From Lacinutrix mariniflava (GTDB lineage: Bacteria > Bacteroidota > Bacteroidia > Flavobacteriales > Flavobacteriaceae), in contig NZ_LIQG01000015.1 of the NCBI RefSeq assembly GCF_001418015.1, positions 185,458-249,457 of the forward strand: a stretch of DNA of 64,000 nucleotides. Direction: 5' to 3'. Below the pieces are notes generated by a model. It did not search any database, was not told where the DNA came from, and saw nothing but the letters and a program-made list of their open reading frames with translations. The position numbers and the translations under genes were made by a program. Positions 18,855-26,957 of the stretch are shown here, one piece after another (position 1 is the first letter of the stretch; each line of letters opens with the position of its first letter).

Positions 18855-20756
18855 ATGAGTAAGATTATTGGAATCGATTTAGGAACTACCAACTCTTGCG
18901 TTTCTGTAATGGAAGGTAACGAGCCAGTAGTTATCCCTAACGCAGAAGGTAAAAGAACAACGCCATCTGTAATTGCCTTTGTAGAAGGTGGAGAAATTAA
19001 AGTTGGAGATCCAGCAAAAAGACAAGCAGTAACTAACCCAACAAAAACAGTTTATTCTATTAAACGTTTTATGGGTAACAAGTATACTGAGTCTAAAAAA
19101 GAAGCAGAACGTGTACCTTACAAAGTAGTAAAAGGAGATAATGATACACCACGTGTTGATATTGATGGTCGTTTATATACGCCACAAGAATTATCTGCAA
19201 TGGTATTACAGAAAATGAAAAAAACAGCTGAAGATTACCTAGGTACTTCAGTAACAGAAGCAGTAATTACTGTACCAGCATATTTTAACGATGCACAACG
19301 TCAAGCTACAAAAGAAGCTGGTGAAATTGCAGGTTTAAAAGTACGTCGTATTATCAACGAGCCAACAGCAGCAGCTTTAGCTTATGGTATGGACAAAAAA
19401 GGAGTTGATCAAAAAATCGTTGTTTTCGATTTTGGTGGTGGAACGCATGATGTATCTATCCTTGAATTAGGAGATGGTGTATTCGAAGTTTTATCTACAG
19501 ATGGTGATACGCACTTAGGTGGTGATGACGTAGATCAAAAACTTATTGATTGGTTAGCAGACGAGTTTAACGCTGAAGAGTCTATGGACTTACGTAAAGA
19601 TCCAATGTCTTTACAACGTTTAAAAGAAGCTGCAGAAAAAGCTAAGATTGAGTTATCTGCTTCAGAGCAAACAGAAATTAACTTACCTTATATTACAGCA
19701 ACTGCATCTGGACCAAAACACTTAGTACGTACATTAACACGTTCTAAATTCGAGCAGTTAATTGACGATTTAGTAAAAAGAACAATAGAGCCTTGTGCAA
19801 CAGCTTTAAAAGCAGCAGGATTATCTAAAAGTGATATCGACCAAGTAATTTTAGTTGGTGGATCTACACGTATCCCAGCAGTACAACAAGCAGTAGAAAA
19901 GTTCTTTGGAAAAGCACCTTCTAAAGGCGTAAACCCTGATGAAGTTGTTTCTTTAGGAGCAGCAATTCAAGGTGGAGTTTTATCTGGAGATGTTAAAGAT
20001 GTTTTACTTTTAGATGTAACACCTTTATCATTAGGTATCGAAACAATGGGTAACGTAATGACGAAACTTATTGAAGCAAATACTACTATTCCTACAAAAA
20101 AATCTCAAGTATTCTCTACAGCAGCAGACAACCAACCTTCAGTGGAAATCCACGTATTACAAGGTGAAAGAGCTATGGCTGCAGATAACAAAACAATTGG
20201 ACGTTTTCACTTAAGCGATATTCCACCAGCACAAAGAGGAGTGCCTCAAATTGAAGTAACTTTCGATATCGATGCCAACGGAATTATTAAAGTTTCTGCA
20301 ACAGATAAAGCAACTAACAAGACACAAGATATCCGTATCGAAGCGTCTTCTGGTTTAACTGAAGAAGAAATTAAAGCAATGAGAGCTGATGCTGAAGCAA
20401 ATGCAGAAGCAGATGCTAAAGCAGCAGAAAACGCTAAGAAATTAAACGAAGCGGATTCTATGATTTTCCAAACTGAAAATCAACTAAAAGAATTTGGTGA
20501 CAAAATATCTGATGATAAAAAAGCACCAATTGAAGAAGCTTTAGCAGAATTAAAAGTAGCATACGAAACTAGAGATGTGGCAGTTATTGAGCCAGCTTTA
20601 GACAAACTTAACGAAGTTTGGAAAGTAGCTAGTGAAGAAATGTACAAAGCACAAGCAGATGCTCAAGGTGGAGCAGCTGGACCAGAAGCAGGAGCAGAGC
20701 AGCCAGCTGATGAGAATAGCGATGTAGAAGATGTAGATTTCGAAGAAGTTAAATAA
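18855..20756 (+). CDS. dnaK: Chaperone DnaK (Hsp70)
   Basis: The 633-aa main Hsp70. The nucleotide-binding domain starts [17 protein letters not shown] and includes [17 protein letters not shown], the phosphate-2 loop FGGGTHDVS and the adenosine motif [10 protein letters not shown]; the substrate-binding domain begins near residue 390 ([11 protein letters not shown]) and the C-terminal lid ends in the acidic tail [13 protein letters not shown]. Position 4 of the usual GGGTxDVS loop is typical. dnaJ and grpE are not adjacent; the gene is flanked by intergenic DNA and a terminator, so dnaK is transcribed alone. Confidence 0.98.
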   Translation: MSKIIGIDLGTTNSCVSVMEGNEPVVIPNAEGKRTTPSVIAFVEGGEIKVGDPAKRQAVTNPTKTVYSIKRFMGNKYTESKKEAERVPYKVVKGDNDTPRVDIDGRLYTPQELSAMVLQKMKKTAEDYLGTSVTEAVITVPAYFNDAQRQATKEAGEIAGLKVRRIINEPTAAALAYGMDKKGVDQKIVVFDFGGGTHDVSILELGDGVFEVLSTDGDTHLGGDDVDQKLIDWLADEFNAEESMDLRKDPMSLQRLKEAAEKAKIELSASEQTEINLPYITATASGPKHLVRTLTRSKFEQLIDDLVKRTIEPCATALKAAGLSKSDIDQVILVGGSTRIPAVQQAVEKFFGKAPSKGVNPDEVVSLGAAIQGGVLSGDVKDVLLLDVTPLSLGIETMGNVMTKLIEANTTIPTKKSQVFSTAADNQPSVEIHVLQGERAMAADNKTIGRFHLSDIPPAQRGVPQIEVTFDIDANGIIKVSATDKATNKTQDIRIEASSGLTEEEIKAMRADAEANAEADAKAAENAKKLNEADSMIFQTENQLKEFGDKISDDKKAPIEEALAELKVAYETRDVAVIEPALDKLNEVWKVASEEMYKAQADAQGGAAGPEAGAEQPADENSDVEDVDFEEVK

Positions 20757-20832
20757 GCAGAGAACCAATTTTGTAAAGCAAAATTGTGTGAATCGCTTAT
20801 GCTCAGCTTGACTGAGTATCTTTTTTAAAATT

Positions 20833-20862
20833 GTCATTCTTAGCGAAAGCGAAGAATCTCAC
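20833..20862. repeat. REP-like element after dnaK
   Basis: The sequence GTCATTCTTAGCGAAAGC followed by GAAGAATCTCAC folds as ATTCTT/AAGAAT around a GC-GAAA-GC tip. It has the 'GTCATTC..GCGAA.GC..GAATCTCAC' shape of intergenic repeats frequent in flavobacteria. Just before it (about 20800-20818) is a second small hairpin CTCAG-CTTGA-CTGAG. Both lie between the dnaK stop and its terminator. Confidence 0.5.
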
Positions 20863-20869
20863 AATATTA

Positions 20870-20902
20870 AAAACGCAACCATTAATTTGGTTGCGTTTTT
20901 TT
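20870..20902 (+). terminator. Rho-independent terminator of dnaK
   Basis: A perfect 10-bp stem AAACGCAACC/GGTTGCGTTT with an 8-nt AT loop is followed by a T run. Confidence 0.92.
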
Positions 20903-20922
20903 ATGTTTCATATTAAAAAAGA

Positions 20923-20957
20923 ATTATGCATGCATAATAAATTATTGATTATATTTG
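20923..20957 (+). promoter_or_regulatory. Promoter with 16-bp palindromic operator
   Basis: ATTATGCATGCATAAT (20923-20938) is a perfect 16-bp palindrome. The exact -7 box TATATTTG follows at 20950-20957, 22 nt before the nitronate monooxygenase start. The palindrome would cover the -33 region, as expected for a repressor or an overlapping activator site. The regulator is unknown. Confidence 0.5.
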
Positions 20958-20978
20958 TTATAAACTAATAAAGACATC

Positions 20979-21926
20979 ATGCAAACTAAATTAACTCAAC
21001 TTCTAAATATTAAGCACCCAATAATTCAAGCACCAATGTTTTTGGTATCTAACGTTGCAATGGTTACAGAAGCTATGAAAGGTGGAATTGCAGGTTGTAT
21101 TCCTGCACTTAATTATAGAACACTCGATGAGTTAAGAGCGGTCTTAAAGGAACTTAAAGCTAATAAAGTTGAAGGAGGATCTTTTGGTTTTAATTTAATT
21201 GTAAATAAATCTAACTTAAAATATAAAGGTCAGTTAGAAGTGATTTGCGAAGAAGGATGCGATTTTATAATCACTTCTTTAGGAAGCCCGGAAGAAACCA
21301 TTAAGCAGGCACACAAAGCAGGAATAAAAGTTTTTTGTGATGTTACCGATTTACGTTTTGCTAAAAAAGTAGAGCAATTAGGTGCAGACGCTGCGATTGC
21401 AGTAAATAGCGAAGCTGGTGGGCACAGAGGAAACTTATCTCCAGAAGAATTAACAAACCAATTAAGTAAAGCGCTAAGCATTCCTGTAATTTCTGCAGGA
21501 GGTGTAGGTTGTAAAGCAGATATTGATAGAATGATAAGCTACGGAGCAGAAGGTGTTAGCGTTGGAAGTCCGTTTATAGCATCTATAGAAGCAGGAGTTA
21601 CAGAAGAATATAAGCAGGCTTGTGTAGATTATGGTGCTAAAGATATTATTATGACGCAACGTATTTCTGGTACACCTTGTACAGTAATTAATACGCCTTA
21701 TGTTCAGAAAATTGGAACTAAAGAATCTTGGATTGAATCTTTTTTAAACAAAAGCAAAACCTTAAAAAAATGGGTGAAGATGGTTCGTTTTTCTATTGGT
21801 ATGAAAGCTACAGAAAATGCAGCTAAAAAGGCAACTTATAAAACAGTTTGGGTTGCAGGACCAAGTATAGAGTACACAAAAGCCATTTTGCCTGTAAAGG
21901 ATATCATTGTTAAATTAGTGAGTTAA
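20979..21926 (+). CDS. Nitronate monooxygenase (2-nitropropane dioxygenase family)
   Basis: A 315-aa FMN-dependent TIM-barrel enzyme that oxidises alkyl nitronates such as propionate-3-nitronate to aldehydes or oxo acids and nitrite. Visible motifs are the N-terminal HPIIQAPMFLVS, GFNLIV, the active-site region NSEAGGHRG with its His, and the phosphate-binding SAGGVGCKADIDRMISYGAEGVSVGSPFIAS near 170-200. It is preceded by a palindrome and -7 box and has no operon partner. Some members of this fold have other FMN-linked reactions, so the substrate is not certain. Confidence 0.88.
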   Translation: MQTKLTQLLNIKHPIIQAPMFLVSNVAMVTEAMKGGIAGCIPALNYRTLDELRAVLKELKANKVEGGSFGFNLIVNKSNLKYKGQLEVICEEGCDFIITSLGSPEETIKQAHKAGIKVFCDVTDLRFAKKVEQLGADAAIAVNSEAGGHRGNLSPEELTNQLSKALSIPVISAGGVGCKADIDRMISYGAEGVSVGSPFIASIEAGVTEEYKQACVDYGAKDIIMTQRISGTPCTVINTPYVQKIGTKESWIESFLNKSKTLKKWVKMVRFSIGMKATENAAKKATYKTVWVAGPSIEYTKAILPVKDIIVKLVS

Positions 21927-22017
21927 AAATATTTTGTTTCAAACTTTTATAACATGAAAATGCATTGAATAATTAATAAATTTTAATTACTTTGTAATTG
22001 TAAGTGCTATATAGTTA

Positions 22018-23301
22018 ATGAAAACATTTGGTAAACTTTTTATATTTATTGTTATAGCTTTTATTGGGGCGTTATATTGGTCTTTGTCTAGTACTAATGA
22101 AAATTTCAAAAAAGCAGAATTACTAAACATTGATAATATTTCGTCTTTTAATTTTAAGGCTATAGACTCTGTGGTTTTAGCTGCAAGTACATTATATAAA
22201 GCAGACGATATTAAATTACTAATGCAAGGAGAGCAATATCGGAAAGCATGGGAAACCCCAATAAAAGTGCCAGTAATTTTTTTAGACTCCTTACAAGGAG
22301 GGATGGAGGTTTTAAAAAAGGGTGGTGGAAAGCAAACCCATTCTTTAAAATTGGAATCTGAAAAAGGAATAAAATATACACTTAGAAGTATAAATAAAGA
22401 CCCACGAGCATTAATTCCAGATTTAGCTAAAACATTAGGTTTAGAAAATATTGTTATCGATGGTATTAGCGCACAGCATCCTTATGGTGCTATTTTGGTT
22501 TCCGAACTCGCAAAAGCCGCTAGTATTTACACTACACATCCAAAAATTGTATTTATTCCAAAGCAAAAAATACTAGAGAACTACAATGCACAATTTGGTA
22601 ATAGGTTGTATTTATTAGAGTATGAAACAGACAGCCATGTAAATTGGACAAATAATAAAAATGCAATTGAAATTATTGAGACGGACGATTTACAAAAATT
22701 AAAACTTAATCAAGAAAATACTGTTGTAATCGATAAATCTGCACTTATACGTTTGCGTTTATTCGATTTCCTTATAGGCGATTGGGATAGGCATGCCAAG
22801 CAATACGGTTGGGTAATAGAGAAACAAGACCATAATTATAGAGCCATTCCATTGGCAGGTGATCGGGATAATGCTTTTTTTAAAACCGAAGGTATAATTC
22901 CTACTATTTTATCTAATAAAAATATGGTTCCAGAATTGCAGTCTTTTGAAAAAGAGATTGATTTCATGCCAGGTTTGGTATATCCTTTCGATCGTTATTT
23001 CTTATATAATACTTCCGAAAAGGTATTTATTGCTGAAGCTGAAAAACTTCAAAAATCTTTAACCAATAAGGTAATATACGATGCTTTAAACGCATGGCCC
23101 AAGGAAATACAAGCGTTAGACGGTAAAGAAATTATCGAGAAAATGATATCTCGAAGAATAGATTTAGTTGCTTATGCCAAAGAATTTAAAAAGGTTATAG
23201 ATAAAAAAGGAGTAGTAAAAGATCCGCTCAAGGGCTCCGGAAAACTTAACTTGCCATTAGAACTGTTGGAATGTTTTGATTGTACAAAAAAAGTGAACTA
23301 A
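22018..23301 (+). CDS. Membrane-anchored protein with GDWDRH kinase-like motif
   Basis: A 427-aa protein with one N-terminal signal or anchor segment (residues about 5-24), so most of it is probably outside the cytoplasm. I do not know a named family, but residues 250-287 (DFLIGDWDRHAKQYGW, then YRAIPLAGDRDNAF) have the order of a catalytic loop and a metal-binding Asp as in the FAM20/HipA/PI4K branch of kinase-like folds: D257-R-H for the loop and D282 or D284 for the metal. A possible N-lobe lies near 119-130 (KYTLRSINKDPR). Similar 'GDWDRH' segments occur in Bacteroidetes surface proteins. Kinase activity is inference only. Confidence 0.65.
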   Translation: MKTFGKLFIFIVIAFIGALYWSLSSTNENFKKAELLNIDNISSFNFKAIDSVVLAASTLYKADDIKLLMQGEQYRKAWETPIKVPVIFLDSLQGGMEVLKKGGGKQTHSLKLESEKGIKYTLRSINKDPRALIPDLAKTLGLENIVIDGISAQHPYGAILVSELAKAASIYTTHPKIVFIPKQKILENYNAQFGNRLYLLEYETDSHVNWTNNKNAIEIIETDDLQKLKLNQENTVVIDKSALIRLRLFDFLIGDWDRHAKQYGWVIEKQDHNYRAIPLAGDRDNAFFKTEGIIPTILSNKNMVPELQSFEKEIDFMPGLVYPFDRYFLYNTSEKVFIAEAEKLQKSLTNKVIYDALNAWPKEIQALDGKEIIEKMISRRIDLVAYAKEFKKVIDKKGVVKDPLKGSGKLNLPLELLECFDCTKKVN

Positions 23302-23623
23302 CCAAACTTCTAATCGTTACGCATCTATTTCTTAGATATTAAAACGCTTTTACTTATTAATTTTGAATGAAGAGTAGCAATATTGTTGTTTAATGTTTTA
23401 TAGTATATGACAAAGAATAAATTAGTGATAATTTGATCTTTTTATTACGATTTGAAATTATTTTTCCTAAAATAAATAGTCAAATTACGTTTTTCACATA
23501 ATATGAAACATTGTGTATCATTATATAATGATATTGAAATTTGGGTACTTATATTTACAATTAAATAGAGTGGATAATTAAAAATTATATGTTGAGATTT
23601 TGAGATATAATTAAAAGAAAATT
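23302..23623. other. Intergenic region
   Basis: 322 nt, very AT-rich and without a convincing gene. Its last 110 nt hold the operator-like palindrome and weak -7 box described in the next entry. There is no terminator of good quality after the preceding gene. Confidence 0.5.
23517..23557 (+). promoter_or_regulatory. Candidate operator and -7 box of the peroxiredoxin-like gene
   Basis: ATCATTATATAATGAT (23517-23532) is a perfect 16-bp palindrome, followed at 23550-23557 by TATATTTA (7 of 8 to TAnnTTTG). The AT-only arms loosely recall Fur/PerR-type boxes, which would suit a peroxide-related gene, but the match is not exact. Confidence 0.35.
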
Positions 23624-24277
23624 ATGGAAACCTTAAAAGAACAAACGGACGCTAAAATTGCAGCTGGAAGAAAAGCTAAACCAGACTTTATGAAAGGTGT
23701 CGATGATATTATTGCAAAAGCAAAAGCTTTCGAAAAAGGAGATGATGCTATCAAAATTGGGCATAAAGCTCCAAGTTTCAAGTTGCCTAATCCTGAAGGA
23801 AAATTAGTATCGCTAGATACTTTACTAGAAAAAGGACCAGTTGTTATTACATTTTATCGTGGTGATTGGTGTCCATATTGTAACTTACAACTTAGAGCGT
23901 TGCAAGCTAAATTAAGTGAAATTCATGAATTGGGTGCGACATTAGTTGCCATTAGCCCACAAGTACCAGATGGGTCTTTGTCTAAAAGTGAGATTAATGA
24001 AATGGAATTTATAGTATTGTCAGATCAGGATGCAAAAGTTGCTTCGCAATACGGTGTGGCTTGGGAAGTACCTGAGTTTTTGATGGAACATATGCGAGTA
24101 GATCGAAATCTTGATTTAGATAAAATTAACAATGGTAACGGTGCTATATTACCTATTCCGGCTACGTTTATTTTGGGACGTGACGGACTGGTTAAATGGA
24201 ATTATGTTAATGTTGATTATAGAACGCGCTCAGAGCCAGATGAGATTATTGAGGCCTTGAAAAAACTAACTTTATAA
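23624..24277 (+). CDS. Peroxiredoxin-like thioredoxin-fold protein
   Basis: A 217-aa AhpC/TSA-type protein. Residues 44-60 carry the family entry motif (GHKAPSFKLPNPEG), and the active-site loop FYRGDWCPYCN at 78-87 has Cys83 and Cys86 as a CxxC pair, instead of the single peroxidatic Cys in PxxxTxxC of classic peroxiredoxins. VLSDQDAKVASQYGVAW and the later FILGRDGLVKW follow the fold. It probably reduces peroxides or disulfides, with exact substrate unknown; the first 40 residues are an extra helical stretch with no signal peptide. A terminator follows. Confidence 0.85.
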   Translation: METLKEQTDAKIAAGRKAKPDFMKGVDDIIAKAKAFEKGDDAIKIGHKAPSFKLPNPEGKLVSLDTLLEKGPVVITFYRGDWCPYCNLQLRALQAKLSEIHELGATLVAISPQVPDGSLSKSEINEMEFIVLSDQDAKVASQYGVAWEVPEFLMEHMRVDRNLDLDKINNGNGAILPIPATFILGRDGLVKWNYVNVDYRTRSEPDEIIEALKKLTL

Positions 24278-24330
24278 AGCTTTACTGTCTTTATAAAGTA
24301 ATTCAATTTAAACAGTTCTCAAAAAAATAA

Positions 24331-24359
24331 AGTCCTTGAAATTTTCAAGGGCTTTTTTG
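24331..24359 (+). terminator. Rho-independent terminator
   Basis: CCTTGAAA/TTTTCAAGG form a near-perfect stem extended by AGT/GCT, followed by six Ts, about 55 nt after the peroxiredoxin-like stop. Confidence 0.8.
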
Positions 24360-24377
24360 TTAAATAATATCAAGACA

Positions 24378-24408
24378 TTGTAAGTTCATTTATTAAGTAT
24401 TATCCTTG
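24378..24408 (+). promoter_or_regulatory. Candidate promoter of the riboswitch transcript
   Basis: TTG (24378-24380), 20 nt of spacer and TATCCTTG (7 of 8 to TAnnTTTG) at 24401-24408 lie directly before the riboswitch aptamer. The spacing is right for a Bacteroidetes promoter, but the -7 box has one mismatch. Confidence 0.35.
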
Positions 24409-24592
24409 TATTGTAAAAGGTCGTTTATACGTTAAAAGGAATTGTGTTAAAATCACAAGCTGTCGCGCAACTGTAATTAATAATCTAAATTATTATAAGC
24501 CAGATTACTTGCCTTTACTAATTAATAATAATGCTTTCGCGATTTGAAGCCTGTTAATAGTTTTTAAGAATGTAGTTATTCTTCACTATTAG
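24409..24592 (+). promoter_or_regulatory. Cobalamin riboswitch
   Basis: The aptamer shows AAAAGGAAT, then GCTGTCGCGCAACTGTAA at 24459-24476, the hallmark of the B12 riboswitch core (consensus GCTGTCCCGCAACTGTAA), and the B12 box GCCAGATTACTTGCC at 24499-24513. The loop sequence TCGCG at 24463-24467 is exactly complementary to CGCGA at 24538-24542, which sits in the loop of a GCTT/AAGC hairpin, as expected for the L5-L13 kissing interaction. A further hairpin (TAATAG...CTATTA around AAGAAT/ATTCTT) spans about 24555-24592 with no T run, so control is more likely translational. The downstream gene is a PAS protein, not a usual B12 target. Confidence 0.88.
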
Positions 24593-24626
24593 TGTTTCAT
24601 TTAAAAAGCAATTAAAATTGAAACCA

Positions 24627-25142
24627 ATGTCAAAAATAATACTTCGTGGACCATTACAATGCTGGGATATCTATTCTGTGTTTCTTCAAAAGCAATCCGA
24701 GGATTTTAAAAGAAACTCAGACATAGCTGCGTTAAAAGAGTTTCAAGATAAATACAATTGGTCTTTTAATATAGAAGAACAATTAAATAAAGTAAATTTC
24801 GATGCTATAGTTTTAACTAATAGTAATCAAAAAATAGAATGGGTTAATGTTGGTTTTAAAGAGATGACGGGCTATCCCGTAAATTTCACCAAAGGTAAAT
24901 CTCCAAATTTTTTACAAGGCGAAAAGACTTCAGAAGAAACCTTAAATAGAATAAGAGAAAATATTAAAAATCAATTACCATTTAAGGAAACCATAATAAA
25001 CTATAAAAAAAGCGGTGAAATGTATCGCTGTGAAATAGAGGTGTTTCCATTAAAAAATAAAGAAGGGAAATTGTCTCATTTACTAGCTTTAGAAAAAGAA
25101 GTTTATATAAAAAGTAATAATAGTTCTGTATTAGAATACTAA
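24627..25142 (+). CDS. LOV-like PAS domain protein lacking the photoactive cysteine
   Basis: A 171-aa cytoplasmic single-PAS protein. An N-terminal helical part (residues 1-50) is followed by a PAS core: FDAIVLTNSNQKIEWVN, GFKEMTGYP, GKSPNFLQG, then FKETIINYKKSGEMYRCEIEVFPLKN and SHLLALEKEV. In LOV photoreceptors the corresponding loop is GRNCRFLQG; here the Cys position is Pro (GKSPNFLQG), so no cysteinyl-FMN adduct could form there. It has no output domain. I chose ATG 24627 over the in-frame TTG at 24618. It is placed directly after the cobalamin riboswitch and 131 nt before ribB, whose product leads to FMN. A redox or FMN-binding sensor role is inferred. Confidence 0.75.
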   Translation: MSKIILRGPLQCWDIYSVFLQKQSEDFKRNSDIAALKEFQDKYNWSFNIEEQLNKVNFDAIVLTNSNQKIEWVNVGFKEMTGYPVNFTKGKSPNFLQGEKTSEETLNRIRENIKNQLPFKETIINYKKSGEMYRCEIEVFPLKNKEGKLSHLLALEKEVYIKSNNSSVLEY

Positions 25143-25201
25143 AGCAATTAATACTTAGTTTTCTGTTAAGCTGACTATAAAATTTAAAAACATCACATTT
25201 A

Positions 25202-25245
25202 TTGACCTACGTCAAACAAATTGATTTAAGAGACCATTAGTTTTG
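25202..25245 (+). promoter_or_regulatory. Crp/Fnr-type box and promoter of the ribB operon
   Basis: TTGAC-CTAC-GTCAA (25202-25215) is a perfect inverted repeat of the Crp/Fnr-family type (TTGAN6TCAA). An exact -7 box TAGTTTTG lies at 25238-25245. With a start site about 6 nt after it, the box is centred close to -42, the usual class II activator position. The operon itself encodes a Crp/Fnr-family protein, a natural candidate for the binder. Confidence 0.6.
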
Positions 25246-25273
25246 TGTTTTCAAATAACAATAAAAACGAATA

Positions 25274-25936
25274 ATGGTACTTACAGAATTAAATACACTA
25301 ACACTTTTTGGTAACGATAGCCAGGAACGTGTAGAAAAAGCATTAAAACACCTTCAAAATGGAAGTGGAGTTATTTTAATGGACGATGAAAATAGAGAAA
25401 ACGAGGGCGATTTAATATTCTCCGCACATAATATGACCAATAGTAACATGGCACTCATGATTAGAAAATGTAGTGGTATTGTTTGTCTTTGTTTAACCAA
25501 TGAAAAAGCAGATTCACTTAATTTGCCATACATGGTAAAAGAAAATACGAGTAGTTTTCAAACGCCTTTTACTATTTCTATAGAAGCAAAGGAAGGAGTG
25601 ACTACGGGAGTCTCAGCAAAAGACAGATTGAAAACAATACAAGTAGCCAGCAACGAAAATGCGGTAAGTAGCGACTTGGCAAAACCAGGGCATATATTTC
25701 CTTTAAGAGCTAAAAACAACGGTGTACTTGAAAGAGATGGGCATACAGAAGGAAGCGTAGATTTAATGAAATTAGCAGGCTTAAAACCAGAAGCTGTACT
25801 CTGCGAATTAATGAACGACGACGGTACAATGGCGCAAATGGATAGTATTATAGAATTTACAGAAGAACATAATTTAATGGCACTATCAATACAAGATATT
25901 ATACATTACCGTAAATTTGTAAGAGACTATAAATAA
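25274..25936 (+). CDS. ribB: 3,4-dihydroxy-2-butanone-4-phosphate synthase
   Basis: Converts ribulose 5-phosphate into the four-carbon unit of riboflavin (EC 4.1.99.12). The 220-aa protein has the DHBP synthase motifs [10 protein letters not shown] at 37-46, [16 protein letters not shown] and [16 protein letters not shown]. It ends after the DHBP synthase domain and lacks a GTP cyclohydrolase II domain, whereas many flavobacteria use a fused RibBA of nearly twice this length. This suggests an extra, specially regulated copy, but the rest of the genome is not visible. It sits downstream of a Crp/Fnr-like box, and its stop directly abuts the start of the Crp-family gene. Confidence 0.93.
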   Translation: MVLTELNTLTLFGNDSQERVEKALKHLQNGSGVILMDDENRENEGDLIFSAHNMTNSNMALMIRKCSGIVCLCLTNEKADSLNLPYMVKENTSSFQTPFTISIEAKEGVTTGVSAKDRLKTIQVASNENAVSSDLAKPGHIFPLRAKNNGVLERDGHTEGSVDLMKLAGLKPEAVLCELMNDDGTMAQMDSIIEFTEEHNLMALSIQDIIHYRKFVRDYK

Positions 25937-26518
25937 ATGGAGCACTATATTGAACTCACAAATTTCATAAAAAAGAATATTGATATTGAGGATGAAGACT
26001 TAAAAGTGGTCTTGTCTTATTTTAAACCCATTAAAAAAAGTAAAAATGAAATTTTACTTTCAAATGGAAAGAACAGTCAGGTTAGTTATTTCGTTAAAAA
26101 AGGGTGTCTAAGAATTTTTTATATAGATGAAGAGGGCAAGGATATTACACGTTATATAGCATTCGAAAATCAGTTTGCGACAGAACTTGTTAGCTTTATA
26201 ACCAACGAACCAGCACAAGAAAATATTCAAGTTATAGAAAAGAGTGAGTTGTTATATATAACTCATGATGACTTTAGAACCCTCATAAAAACGATTCCTA
26301 AATGGAAAGATTTTTATAACATTTATTTAGAAAAAGCCTACGTTAATAGTTCTAAAAGATTAATATCATTTACAACTCTCGATGCATCCGAAAGGTATCA
26401 GCAGTTGTTTAAAATAAACCCTAATATTGTTAGACGCCTACCAAACAAAATAGTTGCTTCTTATATTAATATTTCTCAAGAAACTTTAAGTAGAATAAAA
26501 TCTAAGTTGCAACAGTAA
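25937..26518 (+). CDS. Crp/Fnr family transcriptional regulator
   Basis: A 193-aa regulator with an N-terminal cyclic-nucleotide-binding-like beta barrel (about residues 20-110, YFVKKGCLRIFYIDEEGKD) and a short C-terminal helix-turn-helix (about 160-190, RLPNKIVASYINISQETLSRIKSKL). It lacks the full glycine and Arg set of cAMP-binding Crp and the N-terminal Cys cluster of Fnr, so the effector is unknown. It starts on the base after the ribB stop. It probably binds the TTGAC-N4-GTCAA site upstream of its own operon, which is inference. Confidence 0.9.
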   Translation: MEHYIELTNFIKKNIDIEDEDLKVVLSYFKPIKKSKNEILLSNGKNSQVSYFVKKGCLRIFYIDEEGKDITRYIAFENQFATELVSFITNEPAQENIQVIEKSELLYITHDDFRTLIKTIPKWKDFYNIYLEKAYVNSSKRLISFTTLDASERYQQLFKINPNIVRRLPNKIVASYINISQETLSRIKSKLQQ

Positions 26519-26552
26519 AATAAAATACACAATAAAATTAAAATTATAAAGT

Positions 26553-26957
26553 ATGAAAAAGGTATTATTCCTGGGGCTATTCTTATTACAATTTATAGGA
26601 TACTCACAAGCGATTGATGCAAAACCAAGTTCAGAAAAACCTAGTGACAAATTATTACTAACAATCTTTCTTAAACATGATCAAAGCATGAATTTAAATG
26701 AGATTGAAAAAATAAGAACAGATCAAGGTTTTTATGAAAACTTCCTACCAGAAGGTGTGGCTGTAGTTAATTGGTTTGTGGTTATGGGAATTGGTCAAAT
26801 GGTCATTTTAGAACTTCCTGCTTCAAAATTATCAGCTGTAAACTTAGCAATTGAAAGAACCGCATGGAAGGCTTTTAAAACCGAAATTTATCCAACGTAT
26901 AATTTATATCCTATTATAGAAAATAAGCTTAAAAATAAATCGAAAGTGAGTTACTAG
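26553..26957 (+). CDS. Exported small protein, unknown function
   Basis: A 134-aa protein with a signal peptide (residues 1-20, ending YSQA). The mature part has alternating strands and helices (LLLTIFLKHDQ, MVILELPASKLSAVNLAIERTAW) that fit a ferredoxin-like, ABM or YCII-like fold, but I recognise no family with confidence. It lies 34 nt after the Crp-family gene and is probably the third gene of the ribB operon. Possible role in a periplasmic small-molecule or redox step is speculation. Confidence 0.65.
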   Translation: MKKVLFLGLFLLQFIGYSQAIDAKPSSEKPSDKLLLTIFLKHDQSMNLNEIEKIRTDQGFYENFLPEGVAVVNWFVVMGIGQMVILELPASKLSAVNLAIERTAWKAFKTEIYPTYNLYPIIENKLKNKSKVSY

